Assembly: GCF_015223355.1 (NCBI RefSeq)
Contig: NZ_JADFFK010000014.1
Location: 101,844 to 165,843 of the forward strand
Source of the DNA: Salipiger mangrovisoli
GTDB lineage: Bacteria > Pseudomonadota > Alphaproteobacteria > Rhodobacterales > Rhodobacteraceae
Length of the DNA: 64,000 bases
Reading direction: 5' to 3'
Position 1 is the first letter of the stretch. The number at the start of each line of letters is the position of its first letter. Positions 15,179 to 24,732 of the stretch are shown here, piece after piece. A program made the position numbers and the translations under genes. The notes beneath the pieces are model-generated. The model saw nothing but the letters and a program-made list of their open reading frames with translations, was not told the DNA's origin and did no database searches.

Positions 15179-17938
15179 TCAGCCGAGTTCGTACCAGTCT
15201 GCGACGTAGTCGACGGTTACATCCTCCAGGAAGAGGCTCCCAGCTTCGGCAGTGACCGTCAGACCACCATCCGAAACGGAGAACCGGAAACCAGTGGCGC
15301 TTTCACCGGTTTCGAACCAGCGATAGAGACTCTCCAGGATCTGGCTATCCGATTGATTTTCAAAGTAGAAAGCATCGCCCTCACCAGCGTCGAAGTCGGT
15401 GATGACGTTTTTGCCCTCAATAATGACAAATTTGTCGGAACCACCTCCGCCTTCAAGCGTATTGTCTCCAGAGCCGCCGTTGAGCTTGTCGTCGCCATCG
15501 CCCCCTACAACCGTATCGTTACCAGCGTTGCCATAGATGGTGTCGTTGCCAGATCCGCCAAGAAGGTAATCGTCACCGTTATTGCCACGCAGGTTGTCGG
15601 CGCCCTCCCCACCAAGGAGGGTGTCGGCGCCATTGCGCCCCAGCCCGCGATCATCGCCGGCACCAAGGTCGATCCATGTCGAAACATTGGATGCAGACAC
15701 CGTGTCGTCGCCGCCAAGCGCGAACACGACCGTCTGGTCGCCGTTGGCAACCAGCCGCTCGGCCTTGCCCGTGCCCGTGAGGTCACTTGTCGGAACCTCG
15801 GTCGGAGCCTCGGGTCTCTCCGCCCCTTTGGTCGGCGAACTTTCGATCGCCTCGCCATCGCCATCGGTTGATGGGCCTGAAAGCTGTGCACCGCTTTCGG
15901 ACGAGGCGCCGGTCTCGGAGCCACTCGCGGTGATCAGAGAGTCGAGATCATTGGACACTCGGTACTCCTTCCCACCCAACTCGATGAATTCCACGCGGTC
16001 ATCTATCAGCAGAGACCCGGTATCATACTCAAGCAGAATTCCTGCCGAGGTCTCGGAGACCGAGATCGGCCCCAGGTCCGGCCCGACGGACACCGTGTCG
16101 TTTCCATAGCCGCCGAAAACGCTATCGTTGCCGGCCGCTGCCTCGAAACGATCATGCCCGGACCCCAGGACGACATAGTCATCCCCCGCTCCGCCAGTGA
16201 CCGTGTCGGAACCGCTCTGTGCATCGACCTCGGTCGCAGCACCGGACAGCACCAAGGTGTCGCGGCTCGAGGTTCCGGTGAAGACCGCAACTGCCCCCTC
16301 ATCGGGCGCACCGACCGGCTCGTCTACGGCCTCTTTGTCGCTGTCAGTGTCGCCGGAGCCGTCCGACGGCGATTGACCCTCGCCTTCCGCCGCATCCTCG
16401 TCCGCAGGTAGACTTTCGGAGCCCTCTTCGGGCACTTCATCATCGACAGAAGCGTGATCATCGGCACGGTCTTCCGACCACCCGCCGTTTCCGATCAGCC
16501 AGTCGAGCTTGTCGGCAAGCGAGTAGCTCTTCCCGCCAAGCTGAAGCACCTCCACGCCATCCAGAAGCATCGATCCGTCCGAATGCGTGATGAGCACCCT
16601 CGCGCCCTTAGAAGAGACGGAAATGTCGTCGATGCTGCCGTCAAGAATGACGGTATCGGTGCCCGAGTCTCCGATCAGCGTGTCGTTTCCGCCAGAGGCG
16701 TAGATGACATCCGCGCCGGTCCCCATGTCGATCCAATCGTCGCCGGCGCCGCCGGTGACCGTGTCGGCGCTGCCATACGTGTAAGCGACCCCGCCGGCGT
16801 CGCTCAGCTCGATCTCTTCGGCCCGCACAGTACCCTGAACGTTGGTAAACAGCACCGTGTTCGCATCCCGATCCGTGGGCGCGCCGTAGCTCTTCCCGCC
16901 GTCGTTGACGAAATAGGTCAGGCCCAGGGACCGCTGCTCGGCCTCGGTGTCCCGGATGGAATTGTTAACGGTGACTGTATTGCCCGTGTCGAGACCGCCG
17001 TGGAAATTGATGTCGCGATTGGTGTAGGTGACGTGAACATCATTTCCCGACGCCGACGTGTAGGACGCGAACAGCACCGCGTGGCGCGTGTCCATGATTG
17101 TCAGGTCGCTGAAACTGCTGTCGTAGACATCCCGGATCCACACCCCGTAGCCGTTCCCGTCCGAGCCCTTGTTGTGGGAGCCCTCGACGGTAAGACCATC
17201 GATGTCGGCGTCGACGGATTTGGCGATGACCAGGCCACTGGAGCCGGCCTCGTGCATGGACACATTGCTGAGCGAGAACCCCGACGAGGTGTTGACGAGG
17301 ATCATCATTCCATCGTCTTCGGCCGAAATCGTATTCGAGAAATCGGTGGGGTCGGAGCTGCCGTAGTCCCCCTCCAGAAACAGGTTCTGGATCGTAACAT
17401 CGTCGACGGTATGCACGCGCTGCACGGTCGCAGATCTGTCGAAGTCGAAATCAAGCTCGTTGTCGAAGCCGATCTTCCTTCCGTCGACAGAGGTGACCGT
17501 CACCATCTGCGTGCGCAGGTCCTTGCTGTCCTTCTGCCACGCGGTGTCCCCGATGTCGTCGTACAGCGCGTCATCGTTGGGCATGGTGATCCAGATCACG
17601 TCCCCGACCTGAAGGCCATGATTTGCCTTGGCCAACGTCAGACTGTCCGCACCCTTGCTCGCGGCGGACACCGCAAGCTCGGTGCCAAGCTCCTCTTCGA
17701 AGAGGTTCTCGCCGACCTGAAACGCGGGGTCTCCTGCCATCGAGTCGTCCAGAGTGATGACGGTGCCGCCCGCGGCATCGCCCTCGATCGTCACGCCATC
17801 GGTGGTGATCTTCACCGTGGACGTGAACCTGTATTCGCCGGCAGCAAGACGTATCACCGTCCCTTCGGAAGCGGAGTCCACTGCGCGCTGTATTTCGGCG
17901 GAGGAAGCCCCCGCCTCTATTTTTATGACCATTGCCAC
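15179..17938 (-). CDS. Large beta-helix protein with RTX calcium-binding repeats, probably exported
   Basis: This 919-residue acidic protein has no Sec signal peptide. The N-terminus (about 1-370) is a right-handed parallel beta-helix with turns such as VTIQNLFLEGDYG and SGFSLSNVSMHEAGSSG. RTX nonapeptide arrays follow at about 390-430, 590-640 and 740-850 (for example LLGGSGNDTIYGNAGNDTV). Two acidic Ser/Asp/Glu-rich linkers separate them, and a sub-module ending in LQLGGKSYSL or IELGGKEYRV is duplicated. This is the layout of type-I-secreted polysaccharide modifiers such as AlgE epimerases or lyases, but the AlgE DPHE motif is not found. Translation probably starts at the GTG (AAGGA 5 nt upstream). 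Location beside the alginate operon suggests a polymer target; this is inference. Confidence 0.65.
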   Translation of the reverse strand: MAMVIKIEAGASSAEIQRAVDSASEGTVIRLAAGEYRFTSTVKITTDGVTIEGDAAGGTVITLDDSMAGDPAFQVGENLFEEELGTELAVSAASKGADSLTLAKANHGLQVGDVIWITMPNDDALYDDIGDTAWQKDSKDLRTQMVTVTSVDGRKIGFDNELDFDFDRSATVQRVHTVDDVTIQNLFLEGDYGSSDPTDFSNTISAEDDGMMILVNTSSGFSLSNVSMHEAGSSGLVIAKSVDADIDGLTVEGSHNKGSDGNGYGVWIRDVYDSSFSDLTIMDTRHAVLFASYTSASGNDVHVTYTNRDINFHGGLDTGNTVTVNNSIRDTEAEQRSLGLTYFVNDGGKSYGAPTDRDANTVLFTNVQGTVRAEEIELSDAGGVAYTYGSADTVTGGAGDDWIDMGTGADVIYASGGNDTLIGDSGTDTVILDGSIDDISVSSKGARVLITHSDGSMLLDGVEVLQLGGKSYSLADKLDWLIGNGGWSEDRADDHASVDDEVPEEGSESLPADEDAAEGEGQSPSDGSGDTDSDKEAVDEPVGAPDEGAVAVFTGTSSRDTLVLSGAATEVDAQSGSDTVTGGAGDDYVVLGSGHDRFEAAAGNDSVFGGYGNDTVSVGPDLGPISVSETSAGILLEYDTGSLLIDDRVEFIELGGKEYRVSNDLDSLITASGSETGASSESGAQLSGPSTDGDGEAIESSPTKGAERPEAPTEVPTSDLTGTGKAERLVANGDQTVVFALGGDDTVSASNVSTWIDLGAGDDRGLGRNGADTLLGGEGADNLRGNNGDDYLLGGSGNDTIYGNAGNDTVVGGDGDDKLNGGSGDNTLEGGGGSDKFVIIEGKNVITDFDAGEGDAFYFENQSDSQILESLYRWFETGESATGFRFSVSDGGLTVTAEAGSLFLEDVTVDYVADWYELG

Positions 17939-18253
17939 TACAATCCTTAGTCATGAGGGTTCTAGGGGTGGTCTTCGCTCGCCGGTGGGGTAGCACATAA
18001 AAAGTGAGGAATTTATGGTCTGGCCGTGACAAAAATCGGCGAAAGTGCGGTTGACAGCGGGATTTTGCCTTGATCTTGCGCGCTTTCGGCCTACGAGAGA
18101 TTTTGTCGATGCTCAGAGCAACAAACTTCAGTGCGAGAACAATCTGACGAGGCTTCTTCTGACACCTGCCGCCGCAGGTTAGCGAAAGCCTGCAGGTTAG
18201 TGCGCTGCGCGCCAAGGCTGGCATTTTCCGGCTGTTTCACGATGACGGGCTGA
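17939..18253. other. Intergenic region upstream of the RTX gene
   Basis: No open frame is recognised. It should contain the RTX-gene promoter. A short GCAGGTTAG motif occurs twice near 18174-18200. The right part merges into the decayed insertion sequence. Confidence 0.35.
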
Positions 18254-18790
18254 CGTCGCAACCTGATCGGTGCCTGGATCGAAAAGACGGAAGCCGGCGA
18301 CCTAGACGCGGGAGTGGCGGCAGTCGATTTGATGGCCGAGTATGAAAGCCCGCATCGTTGCGCTCGAGGGGCTTGCCGGGCACCAGGCGCTGAAGATCGC
18401 GGTTCTGAAGGAGACTCAACGCTCCGGACGCTTGCCGAGAAACGGGCCTAAATCCGGGGCTGCCTGCCTTGGGGACTCTCGATCCGGCGGGGATGCCAAC
18501 CGATGGACGTCGCGACGTCCGGCTTCTATGGCGACCGCCGGGTGGATGCCGAGTTCCGGCATCGGGGCATGGTCGCGAATTCGAAGTTCAGGACCCGGAC
18601 CAGCTCTGGATGGCCGACCTGACCTACACCACCATCGCCGGAGGCTTTCTCCATGCCGCGCTTGTACTCGACGCGCGGTCGCGCCGCGATGTCGGCTGCG
18701 CCATCGACCGCCGCCCGACAATATCCACCCGCAGGGGCGCGCTCCCATCGGCGTCCGTGTTTGGACGCAGATTGACGTCATCTGCATAGA
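18254..18790 (+). pseudogene. Decayed IS3-family transposase (orfA/orfB remnants)
   Basis: Three plus-strand fragments in different frames resemble IS3-family proteins. NLIGAWIEKTEAGDLDAG (from about 18260) followed after a frameshift by ARIVALEGLAGHQALKIAVLKE (two segments, from about 18345) matches the helical end of OrfA. DQLWMADLTYTT and AALVLDARSRRDVGCAID (18598-18711) match the start of the DDE integrase domain of OrfB, including its first Asp. Stops and frameshifts between them, and loss of the rest of OrfB, show the element is dead. No terminal inverted repeats were identified. Confidence 0.7.
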
Positions 18791-18801
18791 AACCGAGATG
18801 G

Positions 18802-18817
18802 TTGCATACGCATGCCA
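18802..18817. promoter_or_regulatory. LacI-type operator copy 1
   Basis: TTGCATACGCATGCCA matches the recurring 16-bp operator of this window at 15 of 16 positions of TTGCATACGCATGCAA, with the central CG. It lies about 550 bp upstream of the importer operon, just past the insertion-sequence remnant, so it may be an auxiliary site. Confidence 0.5.
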
Positions 18818-19240
18818 TTTTTGCGGCTCGATTCGCGCGACGGGGTCCAATGCAGACATCCGAGCCCGCCTTGCATCGATCTTTCGCGCGAAGTGATTGG
18901 CACCTCGGAGGGGGCTTCTGGCGCAAGGGTGAGCCCCTACCGGAGTTTTCATGCCATCAAGAAGCGATCAGCCGCGCTCAACAGTGGCCACCCAGCAGGA
19001 GCCGAACCGCCCCAATTCTGGCGGGAAGTTCCACAATATACTGTCATATATAGAATAGTTTTGACCCTCAGGACGAGGATGTGGTGTCGCTCGCTCTGGC
19101 CACCCCAGTGGATGCGTCCTTGGTGCCGAAGATCGCCATTGGCGCAATTCTTGGGTCCGCCCCGCTCGGTGACTGACCTCTCCTGTCGGCTCTGCGCGTA
19201 CAGGATCGCGCGTCGCGAAGGACAGGTGCACACAAAAAGA
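18818..19240. other. Non-coding stretch upstream of the importer operon
   Basis: No recognisable gene on either strand. Base composition is uneven, with an AT-rich patch near 19030-19060 (ATATACTGTCATATATAGAA). It is most likely leftover DNA between the insertion-sequence remnant and the promoter of the ABC importer. Confidence 0.35.
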
Positions 19241-19256
19241 TTGCACACGTATTCAT
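19241..19256. promoter_or_regulatory. LacI-type operator copy 2, upstream of the sugar-type ABC importer
   Basis: TTGCACACGTATTCAT has the left half-site TTGCAYAC and the right half-site GTATTCAT (inverted ATGAATAC) around a central CG, matching the window consensus. It ends about 115 bp before the binding-protein start. It is followed by two more symmetric elements: CATGAC/GTCATG (19258-19273) and the palindrome GTTACGTAAC (19274-19283). Confidence 0.6.
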
Positions 19257-19370
19257 TCATGACTACCGTCATGGTTACGTAACGCCAGCCGGCGGAACAC
19301 ATGCCTATCGAAAAGCGCCAAGCCGCCCCTGGAGGCGCGAAAGAGCGCAACCACCTGACGGGAGTTTCAC

Positions 19371-20609
19371 ATGACCTTCTTCATCAAGACCTCGGTTGCC
19401 GTGTCGGCGCTAATTGCCTCGGCCGGGCTCGCCTCCGCCGACTGCGGCATCGAGAGCGGCTCGGTGCGCATCCTCTCCAACGACTTCACCGCCGCGCGGG
19501 TGGTCGCGGACTGGGCCGAGAAATGCGCCTCCGACACCGTCCAAGTGACCCGCAACCAGACGCAGGAGCACAAGAACATCCAAGTGCCGGCGCTCTCGAC
19601 CAATCCGGCGAAGTACACGGTGGCCATGGTGGCCTCGAACTCCGTGGTGCCGCTGTTGAACGACGACCTGATCCGCCCGCTTGACGACCTCATCGCCAAG
19701 TATGGCCAGCAGCTGACCGACAGCCAGAAGATCGTCGTGGACGGCAAGATCATGGCGATCGCCTTCATGGCCAACTCGCAGCAGTTGTTCTACCGTGACG
19801 ACATCCTTTCCGAGAACGGCATCGAGCCGCCGACCAACTACGCCGAGTTCTTCGCCGCCGCGTCGAAGCTCCAAGAGGCAGGTGTGTTGGCGCATCCGGT
19901 CTCGTCGAACCTCAAGCCGGGCTGGAACGTCGCGGCGGAATTCATCAACACCTACCTTGGCACCGGCAAGGACTTCTTCGAACCGGGCAGCGCGAAACTG
20001 GCGATGGACCAGGACGCCGCCATTGAAGCGCTCGAGAACATGAAGACCATGACGGACTATATGAGCGCGGATTGGGCAACCTACGATTCCAATGCGCAAA
20101 AGCCGGTCTGGGAAGCGGGTGAAGTTGCTCTTTCGATCGGCTGGGGCTCTATCGCGGGCTCTTACATCGCCGAGGACAGCCCCTCGCCGGATATCGCCGC
20201 GCATACGTCCTTCGCTGCCGCGCCGAGCCTTGGCGATCACGGCATCCCAGCGGTCGCGCTGTGGTGGGATGGGTTCACCATCGCGAAAAACATCTCGGAC
20301 GAGGATGCGGAAGCCTCCTTCCGCGCGATGATGAACGGCATCTCCGGCGACATGCTTGCAGAGAACCAAGACGCGGCGGTCTGGCTGATCGATGGCTATA
20401 CGCCGACGAAGGCCTCCTCGGGCGTTCTGGAAAACCTCAAGGCCGGCGCGCGCCCCTACCCGATGCTGCCCTACATGGGCCTGCTGCACACGGCGCTGGG
20501 TGACAACCTCAACGAGTTTCTCCAGGGCAAGGAAAGCGCGCAGCAGGCGCTGGTGGATGTCAATGCCGCCTATACCGCGGCGGCGACCGAAGCCGGTTTC
20601 CTGAACTGA
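19371..20609 (+). CDS. ABC importer extracellular solute-binding protein (family 1)
   Basis: A 412-residue periplasmic protein with a signal peptide (about 1-23, ending ASA before DCGIESGSV). The body has the MalE/UgpB-type fold pattern, including MAIAFMANSQQLFYRDDIL and NGIEPPTNYAEFFAAASKLQ. It should capture the substrate of the importer formed with the next three genes. Family 1 proteins mostly bind sugars, polyols or glycerol derivatives, but the ligand cannot be read from sequence. Ribosome site CGGGAG precedes ATG. A LacI-type operator lies about 115 bp upstream, and a stem-loop separates it from the permease genes, as in many binding-protein operons. Confidence 0.88.
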   Translation: MTFFIKTSVAVSALIASAGLASADCGIESGSVRILSNDFTAARVVADWAEKCASDTVQVTRNQTQEHKNIQVPALSTNPAKYTVAMVASNSVVPLLNDDLIRPLDDLIAKYGQQLTDSQKIVVDGKIMAIAFMANSQQLFYRDDILSENGIEPPTNYAEFFAAASKLQEAGVLAHPVSSNLKPGWNVAAEFINTYLGTGKDFFEPGSAKLAMDQDAAIEALENMKTMTDYMSADWATYDSNAQKPVWEAGEVALSIGWGSIAGSYIAEDSPSPDIAAHTSFAAAPSLGDHGIPAVALWWDGFTIAKNISDEDAEASFRAMMNGISGDMLAENQDAAVWLIDGYTPTKASSGVLENLKAGARPYPMLPYMGLLHTALGDNLNEFLQGKESAQQALVDVNAAYTAAATEAGFLN

Positions 20610-20633
20610 TCCGACCCTCTGCCCGAAACCCCT

Positions 20634-20662
20634 TCCGCAAGGAGCCCTGCGCCCCTTGCGGA
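20634..20662 (+). promoter_or_regulatory. Intercistronic stem-loop after the solute-binding protein gene
   Basis: TCCGCAAGG and CCTTGCGGA form a perfect 9-bp stem with an 11-nt loop, between the binding-protein gene and the first permease. Such hairpins commonly stabilise the upstream mRNA or partially stop transcription so that the binding protein is made in excess. Confidence 0.6.
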
Positions 20663-20715
20663 CCCAGGAAACCTGTGCCCGGGGACGCACCCGGCGACAC
20701 AGCGAGCGAGTTGTC

Positions 20716-21744
20716 ATGAAACACAAGACATTCATGGCCTTTATCTGGCCATCCCTGCTGGCGATGACCCTGTTCATCGCGCTGCCCATTCTTTCTGTCG
20801 GCTACCAGTCGCTGTTCGTCGAACATGAACAGATCCTCAAGACGGCCGAGACCTGCGGCCCCTTCGGCTGCAACTCCCAGGTCAGCATCGACGCCGAAGC
20901 CATGGCAAAGCAGCGCGCCGAGCAGCCCGCCGGGCGCTACAACGGCCTTGGCACTTACACGAATGCCAGCCATCTGGCCTTCGGCGAGATTTCCGAAATT
21001 GTGGCCACCTCGAAAGACTTCAACGAGATCCGCAACCGGATCATGAACCTGCCATTCTACAAGGCGTTGGTTTTCACGCTGGCCTATACGTTCATCGTGA
21101 CGCCGCTGGTGATCGTCACGGGTTTCTTCATCGCCATCGTGGTCGACTCGATCCCAAAGCTCTTCAAGGGGCCGGTGATCTTCTTTTCGCTGCTGCCCAT
21201 GCTGGTCACGCCGCTGGTAGGCTCGCTGGTGCTATTCTGGATGATCGACAGTCGCGGGATCATCGGCGCGGCGTTGCAGGCGCTTTTCGACGATCCGGGC
21301 CTGTCGCTGAAAGCCTCGCCGACGCTGACATGGATCACGCTGTTTACATATGGTGTTTGGCACAACGCGCCCTTCGCCTTCGTCGTCTTCTACGCCGGTT
21401 TGCAGACCGTGCCGAAGGACACGATGGAAAGCGCGATGGTCGACGGTGCCAGCCGCTGGGAGCGCATCCGCTTCGTGACCATCCCCTACCTCATGCCGCT
21501 GGCGACCTTCATCGCACTGATGCAGCTGATGGACAATTTCCGCGTCTTCGAGCCGATCATCGGTTTCTCGGCCGCGGCGAGTGCGACGACGCTCAGCTAC
21601 CTGATCTACAACGATCTGCGTGCCGCTGAATCGCCGCTCTTCGGCTCCGCCGCAGCGACCTCAATGCTGACGATCCTCGGCGTTGTCATTCTGCTGCTGC
21701 CGGTGCTGCGCCGCAACTGGCGTGAATTCAACCGCAAGTCCTAA
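20716..21744 (+). CDS. ABC sugar-type importer permease, MalF-like
   Basis: A 342-residue inner-membrane permease. The ATG at 20716 (MKHKTFMAFIWPSLL) starts directly at the first membrane helix; a longer reading would add a non-conserved leader. A large periplasmic loop (about residues 38-110, with a possible disulfide pair in TCGPFGCN) follows helix 1. The binding-protein-dependent transport (EAA-like) signature ESAMVDGASRWERIRFVTIPYLMP is near the C-terminal third (about 236-259). It pairs with the MalG-like permease 11 bp downstream. Confidence 0.88.
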   Translation: MKHKTFMAFIWPSLLAMTLFIALPILSVGYQSLFVEHEQILKTAETCGPFGCNSQVSIDAEAMAKQRAEQPAGRYNGLGTYTNASHLAFGEISEIVATSKDFNEIRNRIMNLPFYKALVFTLAYTFIVTPLVIVTGFFIAIVVDSIPKLFKGPVIFFSLLPMLVTPLVGSLVLFWMIDSRGIIGAALQALFDDPGLSLKASPTLTWITLFTYGVWHNAPFAFVVFYAGLQTVPKDTMESAMVDGASRWERIRFVTIPYLMPLATFIALMQLMDNFRVFEPIIGFSAAASATTLSYLIYNDLRAAESPLFGSAAATSMLTILGVVILLLPVLRRNWREFNRKS

Positions 21745-21755
21745 AGGAGGCGCCC

Positions 21756-22637
21756 ATGTCATCTCCCGCATTGCGCAAGCCACCGTCACTGGTGGCGCTC
21801 TCCACCGCCTTCGTGCTGTTCTGGCTGATCGTGGCCGCTTTCCCCTTCCTGTGGACCATGTGGGGTTCGTTCAAGGTCGAGGGGGATTTCTTCTCCCGCG
21901 CTGATTGGATGAATGCGCTGACCGGCCCGGTTACTCTAAAGCAGCACGGCAGCCCGTTCACGCTGGATGGCTACGAGGGTGCCTGGATCGAACAGGAGTT
22001 CTGGAAGGCAGTCATCAACACCGGCATTGTCACATTCTTCGTGGTGACGATCTCGCTGACGCTCGGCACGCTCGGCGGCTACGCGCTTGCCCGCTCAGGC
22101 TACAAGTACACCTTCTGGCTACTGATGGCGGCACTGGTGTTCCGCGCCATGCCGCATGTGACGCTGGTCTCCGGCTACCTGCTGCCCTTCTTCCAGATGA
22201 ATATCTGGGGTTACCTGCCGACGACCATCATCGTGCTCGTGGCGATCAACCAACCCTTCACGCTCTGGATGCTGCATTCATTCTTCCTGTCGATCCCCAA
22301 GGATCTTGATGAAGCGGCGATGGTGGACGGCTGTACCCGCTTCCAGGCCTTCCGCCTCGCCATCATCCCGGTGATGTGGCCCGGCGTGATCACCACGGGG
22401 CTCTTCAGCTTCCTGCTCGCTTACAACGACTTCACCGTGACATCGATGCTGCTCAGCCAGGACAACCTGACCATGATCCCGAAGCTCAACGGCTTCCTTG
22501 GATCGACGCAGGAAGACGGCAAGGTGATGTACGCGGTGGCCGCCGTGGTGTCGGCGATCGTCCCGCTTTTCGTGCTCATTCTCTTCTTCCAGCGCCAGAT
22601 CGTCAGCGGTCTGACCGCCGGCGCTGTCAAAGGATAA
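21756..22637 (+). CDS. ABC sugar-type importer permease, MalG-like
   Basis: A 293-residue inner-membrane permease with about six membrane helices. The EAA loop DEAAMVDGCTRFQAFRLAIIP (two overlapping blocks, about residues 186-206) contacts the ATPase, and the LLAYNDFTVTSMLL region follows. The ribosome site AAAGGAGG is 6-8 nt before ATG. It forms the heterodimeric channel with the preceding permease. Substrate specificity is not visible. Confidence 0.9.
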   Translation: MSSPALRKPPSLVALSTAFVLFWLIVAAFPFLWTMWGSFKVEGDFFSRADWMNALTGPVTLKQHGSPFTLDGYEGAWIEQEFWKAVINTGIVTFFVVTISLTLGTLGGYALARSGYKYTFWLLMAALVFRAMPHVTLVSGYLLPFFQMNIWGYLPTTIIVLVAINQPFTLWMLHSFFLSIPKDLDEAAMVDGCTRFQAFRLAIIPVMWPGVITTGLFSFLLAYNDFTVTSMLLSQDNLTMIPKLNGFLGSTQEDGKVMYAVAAVVSAIVPLFVLILFFQRQIVSGLTAGAVKG

Positions 22638-22646
22638 GGAGGCCCC

Positions 22647-23696
22647 ATGGCCAGACTGCAACTCAAAAACGTCCACAAGCGCTGGGGCGCCTACGTCGGT
22701 GTGGACGACTTCGACCTGGATATCGCCGACCAGGAGTTTCTCGTGCTGTTGGGGCCGTCGGGCTGCGGCAAGTCCACGACCATGCGGATGATTGCCGGCC
22801 TGGAGGACGTGACCGAGGGCGAGATCTGGCTCGGCGACCGGATGGTCAACAAGCTCGAGCCGAAGGATCGCGACATCTCCATGGTGTTCCAATCCTATGG
22901 TCTCTACCCGAACCTGACTGTCTACGAGAACATCCGCTTCCCGCTCAGAGTCCGGAAGGTGCCGAAGGAGCAACATCACGAGATGGTCATGCGGGCCATT
23001 GAGATGGTGGAACTCAAGGACTTCATGGACCGCCGCCCCGCCGAGCTTTCAGGCGGTCAGCGCCAGCGGGTCGCGCTCGGCCGGGCCATCGTGCGCAAGC
23101 CAACGGTCTTTCTCATGGACGAGCCGCTGTCGAACCTCGATGCCAAGCTCCGCGTCTCTACCCGGGCGCAGATCAAGAACCTGCAATCCAAGCTGAAAAC
23201 GACGACCGTCTACGTGACCCACGACCAGATCGAGGCGATGACCTTGGCCGATCGCGTGGTGGTGATGAACAAGGGACGCATCCAGCAGGTCGGCACGCCG
23301 ACCGAGATCTACGACAACCCGGCGAATACCTTCGTGGCCAGTTTCATCGGCTCCCCGGCGATGAACCTCGTGGAGGGCCGTCTTGCGGATGGCGTCTTTA
23401 CCTCCGAGGGTATCCGTGTCGAAGGCCTGCGCCGCGACGTGACGGCCGATGTGACGCTCGGGTTCCGCGCCGAGGACTCGGTGATTGCCGCGACCGGCGG
23501 ACAGATCGCCGCGCCGATCTACTCGATCGAATTGCTGGGCGAGGCCTCGATGATCTCCTGGCGGCTCGGCGGCTCGCTGATCTCGGTGCGTGCACCGAAG
23601 GATTTTCGCGCCGAGATCGGCGAGACCATCTGCGCGTCCGTGCCCGCCGAGATCTGTCACCTCTTTGATACGGCATCGGGTCAGCGTCTGGCCTGA
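22647..23696 (+). CDS. ABC importer ATPase, MalK/UgpC family
   Basis: A 349-residue ATPase with Walker A GPSGCGKST (36-44), Q-loop VFQSYGLYPNLTV, signature LSGGQRQRVALGRA, Walker B VFLMDEPLSNLD and the H-loop VTHDQIEAM. A C-terminal ~110-residue regulatory TOBE/OB domain is typical of MalK/UgpC carbohydrate importers. The ribosome site AAGGAGG is 6 nt before ATG. It energises uptake of the substrate of this operon. Confidence 0.92.
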   Translation: MARLQLKNVHKRWGAYVGVDDFDLDIADQEFLVLLGPSGCGKSTTMRMIAGLEDVTEGEIWLGDRMVNKLEPKDRDISMVFQSYGLYPNLTVYENIRFPLRVRKVPKEQHHEMVMRAIEMVELKDFMDRRPAELSGGQRQRVALGRAIVRKPTVFLMDEPLSNLDAKLRVSTRAQIKNLQSKLKTTTVYVTHDQIEAMTLADRVVVMNKGRIQQVGTPTEIYDNPANTFVASFIGSPAMNLVEGRLADGVFTSEGIRVEGLRRDVTADVTLGFRAEDSVIAATGGQIAAPIYSIELLGEASMISWRLGGSLISVRAPKDFRAEIGETICASVPAEICHLFDTASGQRLA

Positions 23697-23766
23697 GCTG
23701 CTCGCCCCGCGTCCCGCTTCCGGGTGCGGCATCCCTTTCCTACGAAACCACGATCAAGGACCGGAT

Positions 23767-24732
23767 ATGACTTCCCGCTTCGCCAACTTGCCCGACTACA
23801 TCCAGGGCGTGACCTATGAAATATGGGAAGGTCGCCAGATCTCCTCTCTGCACGAGTGCTATGGGACGGACATCATCGTCCGCAACACCACCGGGCTCTC
23901 CATCGGCAACGAGTTGGTGATCAAATACACGCTGGCCTCCATGGCAACCTTCCCGGACCGCGAGATCCTTGGAGACGACGTGATCTGGTCGGGCACCGAA
24001 GAAGAGGGTTACCTCTCTTCGCATCGCTCGATGATCATCGGCACTCACGCGGGCTGGGGCCCATTCGGCGCGCCGACCGGCAAGAAAATCTACATGCGCT
24101 GCATCGCGGATTGCTATGCCAAAGACGACGTGATCACCGACGAATGGTTGTGCTGCGACTACTCCTCCTTGGTGCAGCAGATGGGCCATACCCCTGAAAA
24201 CTGGGCGCGGATCGCCATCGAGAATGAGGGTGGCCCCGAGACGGCCAAGCGCCCCTTCACGCCCGACCAGGACCGACCCGGTCCCTACCTTGGCCGTGGC
24301 AACGATCATGAGGTGGGACACCGGCTGGCGACGATCCTCACCCGGATCATGGATACGGACTTTGCCGTGATCCAGTCGGATTACGACCGCGCCGTGCATG
24401 TCTATCATGCGGGGAACAAGAGCGATTGGGGCATTCCCTTCGCTGAAGCCCAGTGGATGCAGTTGCGCACCGCTTTCCCGGATGCGGAGTTCAAGATCGA
24501 GCACCAGATCGGCCGCGCCGACGCGGGGCAACCGGACCGCGCCGCCGTACGCTGGAGCCTGACTGGCACGCATTCCGGTTTCGGCGTCTTCGGCAAACCC
24601 ACCGGCGCTCCGGTGCACATCATGGGCTTCACCCACGCGGAATTCGGGCCTTGGGGCCTGCGCCGCGAGTGGAGCCTCTGGGACGAAGTGGCGATCTGGA
24701 AGCAGATCCACCTGCACACGATGATCGCCTGA
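23767..24732 (+). CDS. Tandem SnoaL/NTF2-like protein, copy 1
   Basis: A 321-residue cytoplasmic protein made of two SnoaL-like (NTF2-fold) halves. The N-half is about 5-150, with PDYIQGVTYEIWEG, SIGNELVIKYT and ADCYAKDDVITDEWL. The C-half is about 180-318, with RAAVRWSLTGTHSGFG, VHIMGFTHAEFGPWGL and WSLWDEVAIWKQI. It is a close paralogue of the proteins at 35418-36395 and 40104-41291. SnoaL-like folds include cyclases, isomerases and hydrolases and also non-enzymatic proteins; this double-domain subfamily has no function I can name. The start was chosen at the ATG beginning MTSRFANLPDYI. It lies between the importer ATPase and an HpsN/HisD-like dehydrogenase. Confidence 0.75.
   Translation: MTSRFANLPDYIQGVTYEIWEGRQISSLHECYGTDIIVRNTTGLSIGNELVIKYTLASMATFPDREILGDDVIWSGTEEEGYLSSHRSMIIGTHAGWGPFGAPTGKKIYMRCIADCYAKDDVITDEWLCCDYSSLVQQMGHTPENWARIAIENEGGPETAKRPFTPDQDRPGPYLGRGNDHEVGHRLATILTRIMDTDFAVIQSDYDRAVHVYHAGNKSDWGIPFAEAQWMQLRTAFPDAEFKIEHQIGRADAGQPDRAAVRWSLTGTHSGFGVFGKPTGAPVHIMGFTHAEFGPWGLRREWSLWDEVAIWKQIHLHTMIA

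Noticed and set aside
15179..17938. Long plus-strand frame covering part of the RTX gene
   Set aside because: Its translation lacks domains while the minus strand has clear beta-helix and RTX repeats.
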